Both the position numbers and the translations under genes were made by a program. From positions 1-64,000 of the forward strand of contig JAIQCW010000012.1 of NCBI GenBank assembly GCA_020283715.1: DNA of 64,000 nt. The letters are read 5' to 3'. The stretch's first letter is position 1. Each line of letters begins with the position of its first letter. Of the stretch, positions 1 through 10,220 are shown piece by piece. This stretch comes from Cytauxzoon felis (taxonomy: Eukaryota > Apicomplexa > Aconoidasida > Piroplasmida > Theileriidae). A model generated the notes under the pieces. The model ran no database searches. It was not told the DNA's origin and was given only the letters and a program-made list of their open reading frames with translations.

Positions 1-547
1 TTCTTATCATATACTACAGCGCCGTTAAAATATATACCAGGATATCCATTAAATTTAGTCCTATTTACAAACGATTCACCAAGAAACTTAATAGTTGATA
101 ACCTAGAACGACCTAAAATATAAATATTTGATGTAATTATACAATGCCATTAATATAATTCAGTTTAACAACGATATTAAACATTCACATGAATATATTT
201 ATCATAAATAACAAACCTGTACAAAAAAATACGTTATTGCCTGAATTCCTAACGTCAATAAATGCATTTACATTGGAATCAAATGCATCTTTATTATAAG
301 AATGAAATACATCATCCACATTTGTCGCAAAATATTTAGGATATTTATTTAGTATTACACGTTCGGATTCCTCTTTAGGCCCATCAGGATTTCCAGTTTT
401 GTATCTCAAAGAACTTTTATTCTTTTTATCGATGAATTCATCATCTATATATAATTCATGGCAAGCTGGTACATAAAGGGCTACTAAAATGGTTCCACTG
501 ACTACGATCAAACAAAATGATACCTTCAACCATCTTTTGACCGGCAT
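1..547 (-). CDS. HAD-superfamily (Cof-like) protein, partial, probably inactive
   Basis: Two exons: 217-547 and 112 to beyond base 1; the gene runs off the left edge. Exon 1 starts with an N-terminal hydrophobic segment (FCLIVVSGTILVALYVPA), so the protein is probably a signal-anchored or secreted HAD protein. It is a paralogue of the gene at 40909-42476: same start layout, same FCTG before the intron, same phase-1 intron, and matching exon 2 text (YPGIYFNGAVVYD against FPGIYFNGSIVYS). Where the paralogue has the HAD motif ALDLDGTF this copy reads ATNVDDVF, so the nucleophile Asp and the GT of DxDGT are lost. Family membership comes from that alignment; lack of activity is inferred. The intron (113-216) is short and holds no palindromic element. 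Confidence 0.75.
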
Positions 548-1100
548 AATGTATTATATTATACAAGAATACCAATTTAGGTACATAAATACCATAATTT
601 AAATGTGTTATTTTCTAATATACATAATGATTTATAAATTATGTTATATTTCCCCATATAAAAAACTTTAGGCATGAACGTATTTTTCGAGGTATCTAAT
701 GTGTAAATTGGTATAAACTATTACAAAACATTAATTTTATTTATATTATGCGTGTTTCTATTGATAAATGTTTTAATTAACCTTTCCAAATCCACATTTT
801 ACTTTTAGTTTTGTGTAACATCAACATATTTAATTCATAAATTTAATATTAAACATTACACTTGATAATTAAATATTAACATCTTCCGAGTTATTATTCA
901 TTCCTTTCGCGGACATTTTTACTGCATGTTGCCGTTTATAATCACCTTGTCGATTCAATATCAGTATCATATATGTTATTTATTTGTTTCCCAAGTTGGT
1001 TAATTTGGATTTAAACGATCTCTTCGTGTGTAAAAGGTATATAATAGAAATAATGGTATATTTGCTATAAAATATTAAATTCGTTCTCGAATGTAAGCTT
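548..1100. other. Intergenic, no gene seen
   Basis: A+T-rich spacer between the start of the HAD gene and the end of the CysRS gene. I see no convincing coding exon, palindromic element or RNA gene here. Confidence 0.5.
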
Positions 1101-4100
1101 CTATGAACCGTTGTATAATTTTTTATGTTTCTCCATTATCTACAGTTTATTTATACTTTACATACATATGTTATAAATAAATACAAACCTTTTCTAGTGA
1201 TTTGCGTTCTGATTTAGAAATGGGTGTACCATCAGTGTATTCAACGGGTAAATGATGTTCATCTAGCCTTCCAAATTTATTTGGGTACATTTTATTAATG
1301 TATTCTTCTGGCGGTATTGAGGATTTATTTAATTTGTTATCCTATAAAGATTGTTTGCTTTTTTGATTTTTAGAATTTTCCATACATCAATCCGGTACTA
1401 CCGTACTACCCACAGTGTGATAGTGGCGTCGTCTACTTTAATTAATTATAATATTTAATGTATTTTAATGTGAAAATTACGGAAATGTAGTTATTTATAC
1501 AAGATGTTTAAATATAAACTTGATTTGAGGTAATAAATAAAAGTTGATTTTCATGTTTCAGTGAGGAAGTGGTAGTGAGGCGATATAAACCATATATCAA
1601 GTTTGATGGTTGAAGCGTTTATAATCAATATTTAATATAATCAACAATATATCCGTAACTTTCACATTAAAATACATTAAATATTATAATTAATTGAAAT
1701 AGACGACGCCACTATCACACTAAAGGCAGTACCCGTAGCTGATCTACGTGAAGCGGAGGGGGAAGCGGAGGGGGAAGCAAATGGAAGAGCTGTCGGCAGG
1801 ACGACTAGAGTTGGAACGGCTAGTGGAATGCTATCTGTTTACAAACGTAAGTATAGTATAATATCAGATGTAATACAATAAAATCTTTAATTATAAACAT
1901 ACTTTAATAGTGTTTTTCTTTTCTAATTTACGTAATTTTTCACATTCTTGATCTTTGCTACAAAAGTATTTATATGAAATTGCGAGTTAATATTGACATA
2001 CATTGATTTATATTTGATGATATAATCTCCATTATCATAATCTTCGAGTACAATACCAAGTTCACTTAAATGTAAATCTCTTAATTCATCACAATATTTT
2101 AAGACATCTTTGGATTCTGAACGGTTATTATCATTTAAATCATTGGACTTTAATACAGATCTCGCTAATGATCTTGTCTAAATTAAATGATATTATATGA
2201 AATAAGATAAAAAATACAAACTTTTTTGCGTAAAGTTGCTAAATGATTTAATAATTGTTTATCGATAGATGATTCGATTATTTTATCTGTACCATATTCA
2301 CATCCTGGCTCAATTAATTTTAAAACCTATTAAATAAAATATAATTTTAATATAGAAATCATTAATATACAGATAAAATACGATATAAATATTCTTTAAA
2401 TGCTAATCCTTGTGGTTCTTTTAAATATACATTAGGATTTGATAAATATGTATTAACATGACCAATAAATTTAGTAATTGATGATATAACTTTTGGAGTA
2501 TCGAAATTATCTAATATTGCTTCATGGATCTAATATAAATAAATTGAATTAATATATATATACGAACCGTATCCTTAAGTAATTCAAATTTTTTAAATAA
2601 TAATTTATCATCATCATTCCATTTCTGTAATTTATTTCTAGATTCTAGTCTTGAATTTAATAAAGCAAAAAAATTAAAAAACATTTCATCAATTGCTACA
2701 GCTTCATCCATTCCTTCTGGTCCACTATTGAAATTTAAAGTAGAATCATATCTAAAAAGAAATATAATTAACAATTTAAAATAAAACCAACTTCGATGTA
2801 AGGAATAATAAACGTATCTGTCTTTTATTATATTTGTTCAATATTTCTTTAATTGGTATAAAATTCTTTAAACTTTTACTCATCTTAAGACCATGTATAT
2901 GTAAATGGCCAAAATGTAAAAAATAATTCACCCAACGATTATTATCATAATATGCTTCCGATTGTGCAATCTCGTTATCATGATGCGGGAAACGCAAATC
3001 AACACCACCAGAATGCAAATCAATTACACCTCCCCCAAATATATTCGATGACATTACACTACATTCAATATGCCAACCTAATGAATTATTATTATAATAT
3101 AAATAAAATCTCCATCACCGCCACGATCTCTGGGAGTGGCTTTACTCTTTAGAGATGAATAATTAGAAGAGGCACCACGCCTAGTGGAAGAAGAGTAGGA
3201 TTGGACCTCAGGTTAAGGACGAATGTTAGTAAATATAGTCTTCTCGCGATATATTGTACTTTTTTTTATTACTTCCTCCAATTCATCAGATCACTTTAGG
3301 GTTTTCATTACATACCTGGTCTACCGGGTCCCCATGGACTATCCCAAGATGGTTCATTATCTTTAGATTTTTTCCATAAGGCGAAATCAGATTTTGATTT
3401 TTTATTGGCAGTAATATCATTTAAGACACCTTCAGCGTCTAATATGCGATTTAAATCATTGAAACTTGTGGGTTCAAGTTTAGCGTAGACATGTTTACCG
3501 CTTGAAGTAAATGCATCGATATCAAAATAGACACTGCCGTCCGATTCATATGCATAACCATTGTTGATTATTTTATCGATAAATTTAATAATATCGTCGA
3601 TGTATTCACTTACACGAGTTATCGAATCAGGTAAACTAAAGGTAAATTATTTTATATATTATAATAATCGAAGATTTTTTAATACCTTATACCAAGAGAT
3701 AACATATCTGACCAGAATTCTTCTTCCCAATGTTTAGATACTTCAGAAATCGATTTACCCTGTATTGAATTTAAACATACTAAACAAATATACTTCAAAC
3801 TCACCTCATCCAAGGATTTTTTGATAATCTTGTCATCTATATCTGTAATATTTACAACAAAAAACACATCATAATTTAGATATTTCTCTAGTATACTACG
3901 GATTGTATCACAAACGATATAATTCCTGGCATGTCCCAGATGAGATACATCATAAACAGTAGGACCGCACGAATACCATTTAATTTTCCTTCCTTCCTAA
4001 AAATATATTTAAATTGAAGGTTATTGTAGACAGATTTATACAAACTTCTGGTACGAATTCGACTTTTTTTTTCGGGATATAGAGAATTTTTGACACGTAG

Positions 4101-4283
4101 CCCAGTTAAAAATTTATTGTCTTTTGAAGGATGGTTCCACTGCCTTAAATCACTCATCTCAGCCATTTTGTTGAAGTTGAATTTGTAATTAATAACCTTG
4201 CTATTATTGATAAAACAATTTCTATTCAGTACTATACGGGATTTAGAATATCTTAAAATGAACATGAATACAAGTAAATACAT
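1101..4283 (-). CDS. CARS: Cysteinyl-tRNA synthetase
   Basis: Charges tRNA-Cys. Twelve exons: 4046-4283, 3805-3996, 3686-3759, 3316-3635, 2793-3077, 2568-2751, 2371-2529, 2222-2326, 2002-2177, 1903-1957, 1189-1341, 1101-1139; the joined length stays in frame. Motifs in order: zinc Cys and HIGH region (SCGPTVYD, then SHLGHARNY), [29 protein letters not shown], and KMSKSLKNF. The C-terminus has the charged eukaryotic tail ([28 protein letters not shown]). Two in-frame starts are possible: Met at 4166 gives a 620-residue cytosolic form, Met at 4283 adds 39 residues beginning with a hydrophobic stretch. CysRS is known to serve both cytosol and apicoplast in related parasites, so the long form may be organellar (inference). 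Introns 4 and 10 are enlarged by inserted elements. Confidence 0.93.
1414..1721. mobile_element. 308-bp fold-back (MITE-like) element
   Basis: Near-perfect 72-nt terminal inverted repeats: 1414-1485 and 1650-1721, starting AGTGTGATAGTGGCGTCGTC. The two arms differ at only a few bases. The roughly 164-bp centre is A+T-rich with no ORF. It lies in intron 10 of the CysRS gene, directly beside a palindromic-element arm, and seems to have landed in or next to it. No other copy is seen in the window and no clear target-site duplication is visible. Confidence 0.8.
1722..1840 (+). repeat. Palindromic element, lone B arm
   Basis: Single B2 arm (CCCGTAGCTGATCTACG) with a duplicated GCGGAGGGGGAA unit, a D linker and a trailing K-like piece. 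It sits in intron 10 of CysRS, antisense to the gene. The other half is missing or was displaced by the fold-back element. Confidence 0.8.
3110..3225 (-). repeat. Palindromic element, lone C arm
   Basis: C arm (GCCACGATCTCTGGGAGTGGC, split hairpin), then the CTCTTTAGAGAT hairpin, K linker (CCACGCCTAGTGG) and the ACCTCAGG end. It is in intron 4 of CysRS (3078-3315), sense to the gene. Confidence 0.8.
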
Positions 4284-4424
4284 AGATTTTTAATATATAT
4301 ATTTCGACTGCATTTTTATTATAATGAATTTGGATTTTATATTTCACCATTACACGATCACTTCTTCATTTTATACCATTGAAAAGCAACCACATATATA
4401 ATTTACATATTATTTTGCAAATAA

Positions 4425-6646
4425 ATGCATAAATGTTTATTGAATAAAATACATTTCCGGATAAATTATAATTTGAGGTATATTACTTCTTTGAATTTGG
4501 TTAGAAATGACTCGAATGTGATGAAGACATTAACACCTAAACAATTGGGTAAATTATTATTAATTTTTAACTTTAAAAAAGATTTATAGGTAGAATAGCA
4601 GTTGATGTATCGAAATGTGCGAATAGTGATATAAAAATTTGGGATGTGTTTATAGAATCATGTAAATTGAATTTGAATTCATTTGATTCTAAGGATATAT
4701 TAAGGATATTACGTGGATTGGATACATTTTATATGTATTTAGATTATGAAATTCGTATAAATGATAAGATATTTATAGAAGAATTGATATATATGTTAAT
4801 TGAATATGTAAGTTGATTTAAATGATTTAATTTTAATAATTAATATAGTCTGATGGATATAATTGTACAGAATTATCACAGATTACAGATATAATATCAA
4901 AATTTTCATTAAAAAATCCTTTTATTATTAAAAATGTAGTATATTTATTATCTAAAATATCAATGTTATTTAATATACGTATAGCAGAAGCTGTACCATT
5001 AGATATAGTTTTAATATCTGTATCATTTTCTAAATTAGGTATTCGTGATGATAATTTATTAAGTAAGTTGTATATATATTAATAAATTATAAATTGAAAA
5101 TATATAGAAACATTATGTAATTTTGTGAATAATATTAATGATTTTGGAATAGATAATCTTAATATTTTATTAACATCATTTGCAATTTTAGAATATAAAG
5201 ATTTAAGATTAATTAAATTAATGATTGATTATTATTATTATTATAATAAAATAAATGGTATATTATAAAATAATTATATAAATATAAAAATAAAATATAG
5301 ATATTACTAATAATGATCTTGGTATAATTTCATTTATTTGTAGTAGATTTTATTATAAAGATTATAAAGTAGAAGAAATATTTAAAAAAATATTTAAAAG
5401 ATGATATAAATTTAATAGATTTACCAAATTTCTGTTTAAATTTATATATAATTAATATAAATATACCAAAGGTATGTAGAATAATAAAATATATAATTTA
5501 ATAATAATTATAGTATTTAATTAATAAAATTAATTTAATTGGATTAAATAAAGATTTATTTTTTTAGATTATTACCATTAATGAGTAAATCAATTAATTA
5601 TACAATTAATAATATAAAAGAAATTATTTATACAAATTTTATTAATAATATTAATGAAAATGATTTTATTAATATTTTAAAATATTTAAATACAATAAAT
5701 TATACATTTGATGTTAAAAATTTTTTTTAATGAAATTATAATAAAAATAAATCATATTAATAATATAAATATTATTAAATTATTATGTAAATTACCACCA
5801 AGTTGGATATATACTTCAAGTATATTAAAAAAAATTAATCCTATCAATTTTAATGATAATCAAATGATTTATATAATACTTTTATTTACAACCACATTTA
5901 TTAATAATACTCTACAATTTAATGAACTTGTTAAAAATTATAATATATCTAATAAATCCATCGAAAATTATCTTATACATACAGTCAAAAAACCCTCATT
6001 CACACTAATCAATAATATCAAATCATCCGGTATCAACGTTAGTTTATAAACCATACATATATATACACTTTATACCTCCACCTGATGTCCAATCCACATT
6101 TCCTTCTCTTGCAGAGAGCTCCTCCAATTACCTATCTCTAAAGAGTAGAGCCACTCCCAGAGATCGTGGCGAAAGTTAGTGAGTGGACCTCAAGTGGAAT
6201 ACCCGTAGCTGATCTCAGGGAAGCGAAGGGGGAAGTAATTGGAAGAGCTGACGGCAGGATGAAAAGAGGTGGAAGTGGAAGAAGAGGTGGATCGGACCTT
6301 AGGTTGATCAATTTTTCTATATCTTCGTTTAATAATTTATATATGATTAATATAGGTATTAAATTCTGATAATAGATTAAAATTTGAATGTATAATTGCA
6401 TCTATTGGTGTTATATTACCTATTTATCCATCAGATTTGATAATAACACCTGGTTCTGATGATTACCCGTGGTTGCCAATAGGATTCCAACCGACAATGT
6501 CGTTGCTATTACAGATTATTTACATTAAGAATAATGGATATCCAGTGATACCGATTGTATATAACGAATGGAGGGTACTCTCTAACGACAGACAGAGGTA
6601 TCAATATATTAACGATAAACTTTCCCAACTATCTTCTACACACTAA
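4425..6646 (+). CDS. RAP-domain protein, probably mitochondrial
   Basis: RAP-domain proteins of apicomplexans bind organellar RNA, commonly in mitoribosome assembly. Seven exons: 4425-4548, 4590-4807, 4849-5062, 5108-5257, 5301-5471, 5514-6037, 6356-6646; about 562 residues. The N-terminus is basic and free of acidic residues, like a mitochondrial presequence. The middle is helical and repeat-like. The C-terminus holds the RAP-like region (LKFECIIASIGVILP, then IPIVYNEWRVLSNDRQRYQY). Three runs each carry one base too many: A7 at 5384-5390, T7 at 5559-5565, T8 at 5721-5728; removing one base from each gives a continuous reading frame. The phase-0 intron 6038-6355 contains a palindromic element. 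RAP assignment is by motif reading, not by search. Confidence 0.8.
6070..6306 (+). repeat. Palindromic element, C-B
   Basis: C arm followed by B2 arm in orientation S, with D linkers, inside the last intron of the RAP gene and sense to it. Confidence 0.9.
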
Positions 6647-6673
6647 TAGAATTTTTTTTAATTTAATTATAAA

Positions 6674-7330
6674 ATGTTTATATATATATGTATATTTATA
6701 TTTTCATGTCATGTAAATTCAGACGATTTAAGTACATCTAATATACACCTCAATATAGGTACGACCTAATGATATATAAATTATATACATTAGAGTATCC
6801 AAATAATAATGAAAGTAGCAAATTAAAACTGCAAACTGGTAATTGAAGTGTATTGATATATTTTTACTTTACACATTATATAGGTGGTGGAGGAGATTTA
6901 GACAATTCTAGTATCAAAACACCCACGGTAATAATATCACCAAAGGTAATTATATATGACCTAATAATTCTAATTAAAATCTAGTATGTGGTCGATTATG
7001 ATAGACTATATAAGAAACTAATGACAAAAAGTCATGAAGATAAATTCGGTTTGCATAATCTCCATCAATCTAACGCTACACATTTAATATTTTTAGAAAA
7101 AAATGTTGTTTATGATGAAAAATTAGCATATTCTGATCCAGTTTCTAGACGAGAATTATTGCTACAAGTAATTTTTGATTTCTATCTATTATACATATCA
7201 AACGTATAGTTGCTAAAGGACGTAGAATCTAGATTGGCGTTTTACAGGGCGGACGCCAACGAAATGGAAATGGTAAGCAAGATAATATTTTGTATTTATA
7301 TTAATTATTTAGATGAGTAGTGCGCTTTAG
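6674..7330 (+). CDS. Small secreted protein, unknown
   Basis: Six exons: 6674-6758, 6794-6838, 6884-6945, 6985-7167, 7210-7272, 7313-7330; 151 residues, frame consistent throughout. Starts with a hydrophobic signal sequence (MFIYICIFIFSCHVNS). After it come a Gly-rich short segment and a charged C-terminal half (KYVVDYDRLYKKLMTKS). I recognise no domain. Being short, spliced and secreted, it could be a rhoptry, microneme or vacuole protein, but nothing in the sequence decides this. It lies 27 bases downstream of the RAP gene on the same strand. Confidence 0.75.
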
Positions 7331-7526
7331 AGCGTTTTAAAATTGCAATTATTGATTGTCTAACAGTTGATGTATAATAGTGGATTGTGATCTTTCATAA
7401 TATTTTTTTGTAAGACCCCACAAATGATGAAAATGTCAACTGACATGAGGAATTTATTATTAATTTAAACGTTTTATCACTTAAGATTGGATTTAAGAAT
7501 TCAAAGTGATTCTATAATAAGATAAG

Positions 7527-8103
7527 ATGGGCAAAGAGATTAGTAATGAAGAGATTTCCAAACCATCCGAACAAACGGTTTCGAGTCGTCCACCAAATTC
7601 TTTAATTGTATGTTTAAATTGTATGAATATTTTATGTTAATTATAATTTATAGGTTTCGTGGTCTAAGAATTCTTCATTTTATGCGAATATTGGTAACAG
7701 GTTGTTAAATGGATCTAGTACTCAACCATCTTATGATGAGATTTTAGTGACTGGACTTGGCACTGCCATTAAAGTTGCAATTGAAACTGCCATGCTTTTA
7801 TCTTCACGGAAAGTTGGTAGGTTGAATGTTATTACGTTTATGACATGTATGAGGTTTGGTGTTTAAGGACTTGTATTATATTGATTATTTATACATGTAT
7901 GAAGAGTATTTATCTAATACCACAATTTATATACAATTATTCACCTTAAATCTCCACATTTCATACGATATCTGTATTGTCCTTTGTATATAAATATCTT
8001 TACAGGTACTATAAAGAAGATTGAGACGTCATATTACAATTCGGACACAATTAAGAAGCATATTCCGAAGATCAACATAATAGTGGCTCGTGTATCTTCT
8101 TGA
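7527..8103 (+). CDS. Alba-domain nucleic-acid-binding protein
   Basis: Three exons: 7527-7607, 7654-7816, 8006-8103; 113 residues, typical of a single-domain Alba protein. The motif VTGLGTAIKVAIETAMLL is the Alba core helix region, followed after the second intron by KKIETSYYNSDTIKKHIP and a final INIIVAR strand. Alba proteins bind DNA or RNA; in apicomplexans several act in translational control and subtelomeric chromatin. The N-terminal 40 residues are polar and probably flexible. Family call is from motif recognition. Confidence 0.88.
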
Positions 8104-8232
8104 TGTTTACATAAATATATATTTGTTTAAATATTAATATGTTGTTTGATTTTTATATCATCTATAAGTCAGTCTTAGCGTTGTTGTGCAGTTGGTGACG
8201 TTTAGTATTTAGATTACAATTAAATTAAGGAA

Positions 8233-8528
8233 ATGAAAAAGGAATTATTACAACATCCACCAGATATTATAAAATATCATATAACTACCTGGTAATTTTA
8301 TGAATAAGTATATATAATGTTAATTATCTTTAATAGGACGTGTTTAATTATATTTTTCACATTTTTTTTCATCGTATATAAATTTATATATTCTCTTAAG
8401 GTTTGTTTATTGAATTTAAATATGTTTTATTATATTTGATTTATAAATATTAAATTGATTAAACATTTGATTTATATTAACTTCAGGACGATCCTGTATT
8501 AAATACATCATTATACTTGAATAAATAA
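8233..8528 (+). CDS. 54-residue single-pass membrane protein
   Basis: Three exons: 8233-8291, 8337-8400, 8487-8528. One strong membrane segment (CLIIFFTFFFIVYKFIYSL) lies between a short N-terminal arm with HPPDIIKYH and a short C-terminal arm. All splice sites and phases fit, which is the main evidence that it is real. The function is unknown; the size suits a small subunit of a membrane complex. It ends 6 bases before the next gene starts. Confidence 0.65.
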
Positions 8529-8534
8529 ATAAAA

Positions 8535-9035
8535 ATGGTGAATAATAATGAGGTTTTATTGAATAAAATGATCGAGATTGGTTCAATAAAATGTATAAAT
8601 GAGTCAAATCAAATTTATGTACCGACTTCATCATGGAATTCACCATCTATATTACCGCAACAACCATTATTACATTATATTACACCATCTTATTATTTTA
8701 AATTAAGTGAAGATACATTGTTTTTCATTTTTTATAATTTACCGGTTAGTTTAAGATTCTATTGGTATATATTTAAATAAATAAAATTAGAATACGATAC
8801 AACAAGAGTTAGCAATACAAGAATTAAAACGTTTATCTTGGAGATTTCATAAAAAATATTCATTATGGCTTCAAAGAAATAATGAACCGATTAAAATTAC
8901 AGATAGTTATGAACAAGGATCATATGTATATTTTGATGTAGAAGGTATGATTAAATTTAATTATAAATTATAAATTTAGAATGGAAAAGAGCTATAAAAC
9001 CAGATTTTACATTTCATTATAGCTTTTTAGAATAA
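8535..9035 (+). CDS. CCR4-NOT complex NOT2/3/5-domain protein, minimal form
   Basis: Three exons: 8535-8744, 8791-8944, 8980-9035; 139 residues.The protein is essentially only the NOT2/NOT3/NOT5 C-terminal domain: [15 protein letters not shown] strand, [36 protein letters not shown] and [14 protein letters not shown]-domain proteins form the heterodimer that scaffolds mRNA deadenylation. Yeast and human members are much longer, so this is either a stripped-down subunit or a second, short paralogue. The start is set by the ATG at 8535; no coding extension is visible upstream because another gene ends there. Confidence 0.88.
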
Positions 9036-9146
9036 GTTTACTAAAAAAATGTATAAATGCACCTGAATGCAATTGATTTTTATCAAAAGTTAATCAATCT
9101 TTTTTTTTATTGTAAATGTATATATTTATATTATAATTACTATAAA

Positions 9147-9992
9147 ATGTCATTTCTATTCAAATTTTGTTGCTGTTGTACAGATGAAGCTGAACATAAA
9201 AGTAAAGTTGAAGCTAAAAAGGTAACAACATCACCAAAAAAAGATGAGATTGAAGATAACATTGTTATCGAACAAGAAGTTGTATTAAATGAACAACAGG
9301 ATACTAATAATGATGTTATTGTAGAACCATTAAGGAAAAGTAGAAGGAAATTACCAAATAAAAAGAAGGATGTTGAACGTATTTCAATTGTAGGAGCTGT
9401 TGCAGCATTACCACCTCCAAATCAAGAAGAATTAATTGGAAATTTGAAAAATATTGATCCTAAAGATTATAAAGGATTAAATTTAGGTAATGGAGCATAT
9501 TTAGTATATAATACAGATGATAATGGTACATTATATATACACTATTCAAATGTCGTGCTACCATCCATGAATGGTGTATTAGCATATATTAAACCAAATA
9601 AACCATTCTCCAATTATCATTATGAAGATAATGATGGTATAGTCATTTTAAGTACAAATATTCAAAATTACATGGCCAGTAACTTCCAAAATGATCGCAA
9701 AAAATATTATCAAGCATGGTACGAATTTCTCTCACTCTTAACCTCAAATGATGGAGAATTGTACCTTCTTTTACCTTTTAATCACTCACCACCACCAAAA
9801 TGTAAATTATTATTCTATAAAGATTGCAAAATTACAAACGCTAATGATATGACCATTGTTAAACCAACCGATTATCAACTTGCCGGTATCGTACCAAATA
9901 ATTTCGATTACGAACAGAAATTAAATAATGACTACTCCAAAACAAACTTTATTAACACCTGCACAAAATATGGTACCATTCTAGAATTGTAA
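9147..9992 (+). CDS. Membrane-associated protein with N-terminal Cys cluster
   Basis: Single exon. An upstream in-frame ATG at 9057 gives 311 residues, but the likely start is 9147 (281 residues) because the intervening stretch is low-complexity and the second start is followed by SFLFKFCCCC, a plausible palmitoylation site. Then comes a Lys/Glu-rich linker and a globular domain (LGNGAYLVYNTDDNGTLYIH, GVLAYIKPNKPFSNYH, TCTKYGTILEL at the end). The layout recalls immune mapped protein 1 of coccidia, which is also acylated at its N-terminus, but I cannot confirm this without a profile search. Confidence 0.7.
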   Translation: MSFLFKFCCCCTDEAEHKSKVEAKKVTTSPKKDEIEDNIVIEQEVVLNEQQDTNNDVIVEPLRKSRRKLPNKKKDVERISIVGAVAALPPPNQEELIGNLKNIDPKDYKGLNLGNGAYLVYNTDDNGTLYIHYSNVVLPSMNGVLAYIKPNKPFSNYHYEDNDGIVILSTNIQNYMASNFQNDRKKYYQAWYEFLSLLTSNDGELYLLLPFNHSPPPKCKLLFYKDCKITNANDMTIVKPTDYQLAGIVPNNFDYEQKLNNDYSKTNFINTCTKYGTILEL

Positions 9993-10024
9993 ACCTGAAG
10001 TACTTGACAACACATGAATATAGT

Positions 10025-10175
10025 TAACTCTCCACCTGAGGTTAGGTCCTACTCTCTTCGTCCTGCAGACAGCTTCTTCAATTACCTATCTCTAAAGAGT
10101 ATAGCCACTCCCGGAGATCGTGGCGAGCATTGTCATTCGACCTCGTGTGGGACTTCTACTGGAAAGGTGGCGGAG
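10025..10175 (+). repeat. Palindromic element, lone C arm
   Basis: CCACCTGAGGT end, D linker and C arm in orientation S, between the 3' end of one gene and the start of the next. The B half is absent; only a short K/D-like tail follows. Confidence 0.8.
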
Positions 10176-10220
10176 GTCTTATTTGGTTTCTATATAAAAT
10201 ATAAAAATGTAACATAATAA

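Noticed and set aside
4425..6646. RAP gene as a pseudogene because of frame breaks
   Set aside because: All breaks are single surplus bases in A/T runs, there are no internal stops otherwise, and every splice site is intact.
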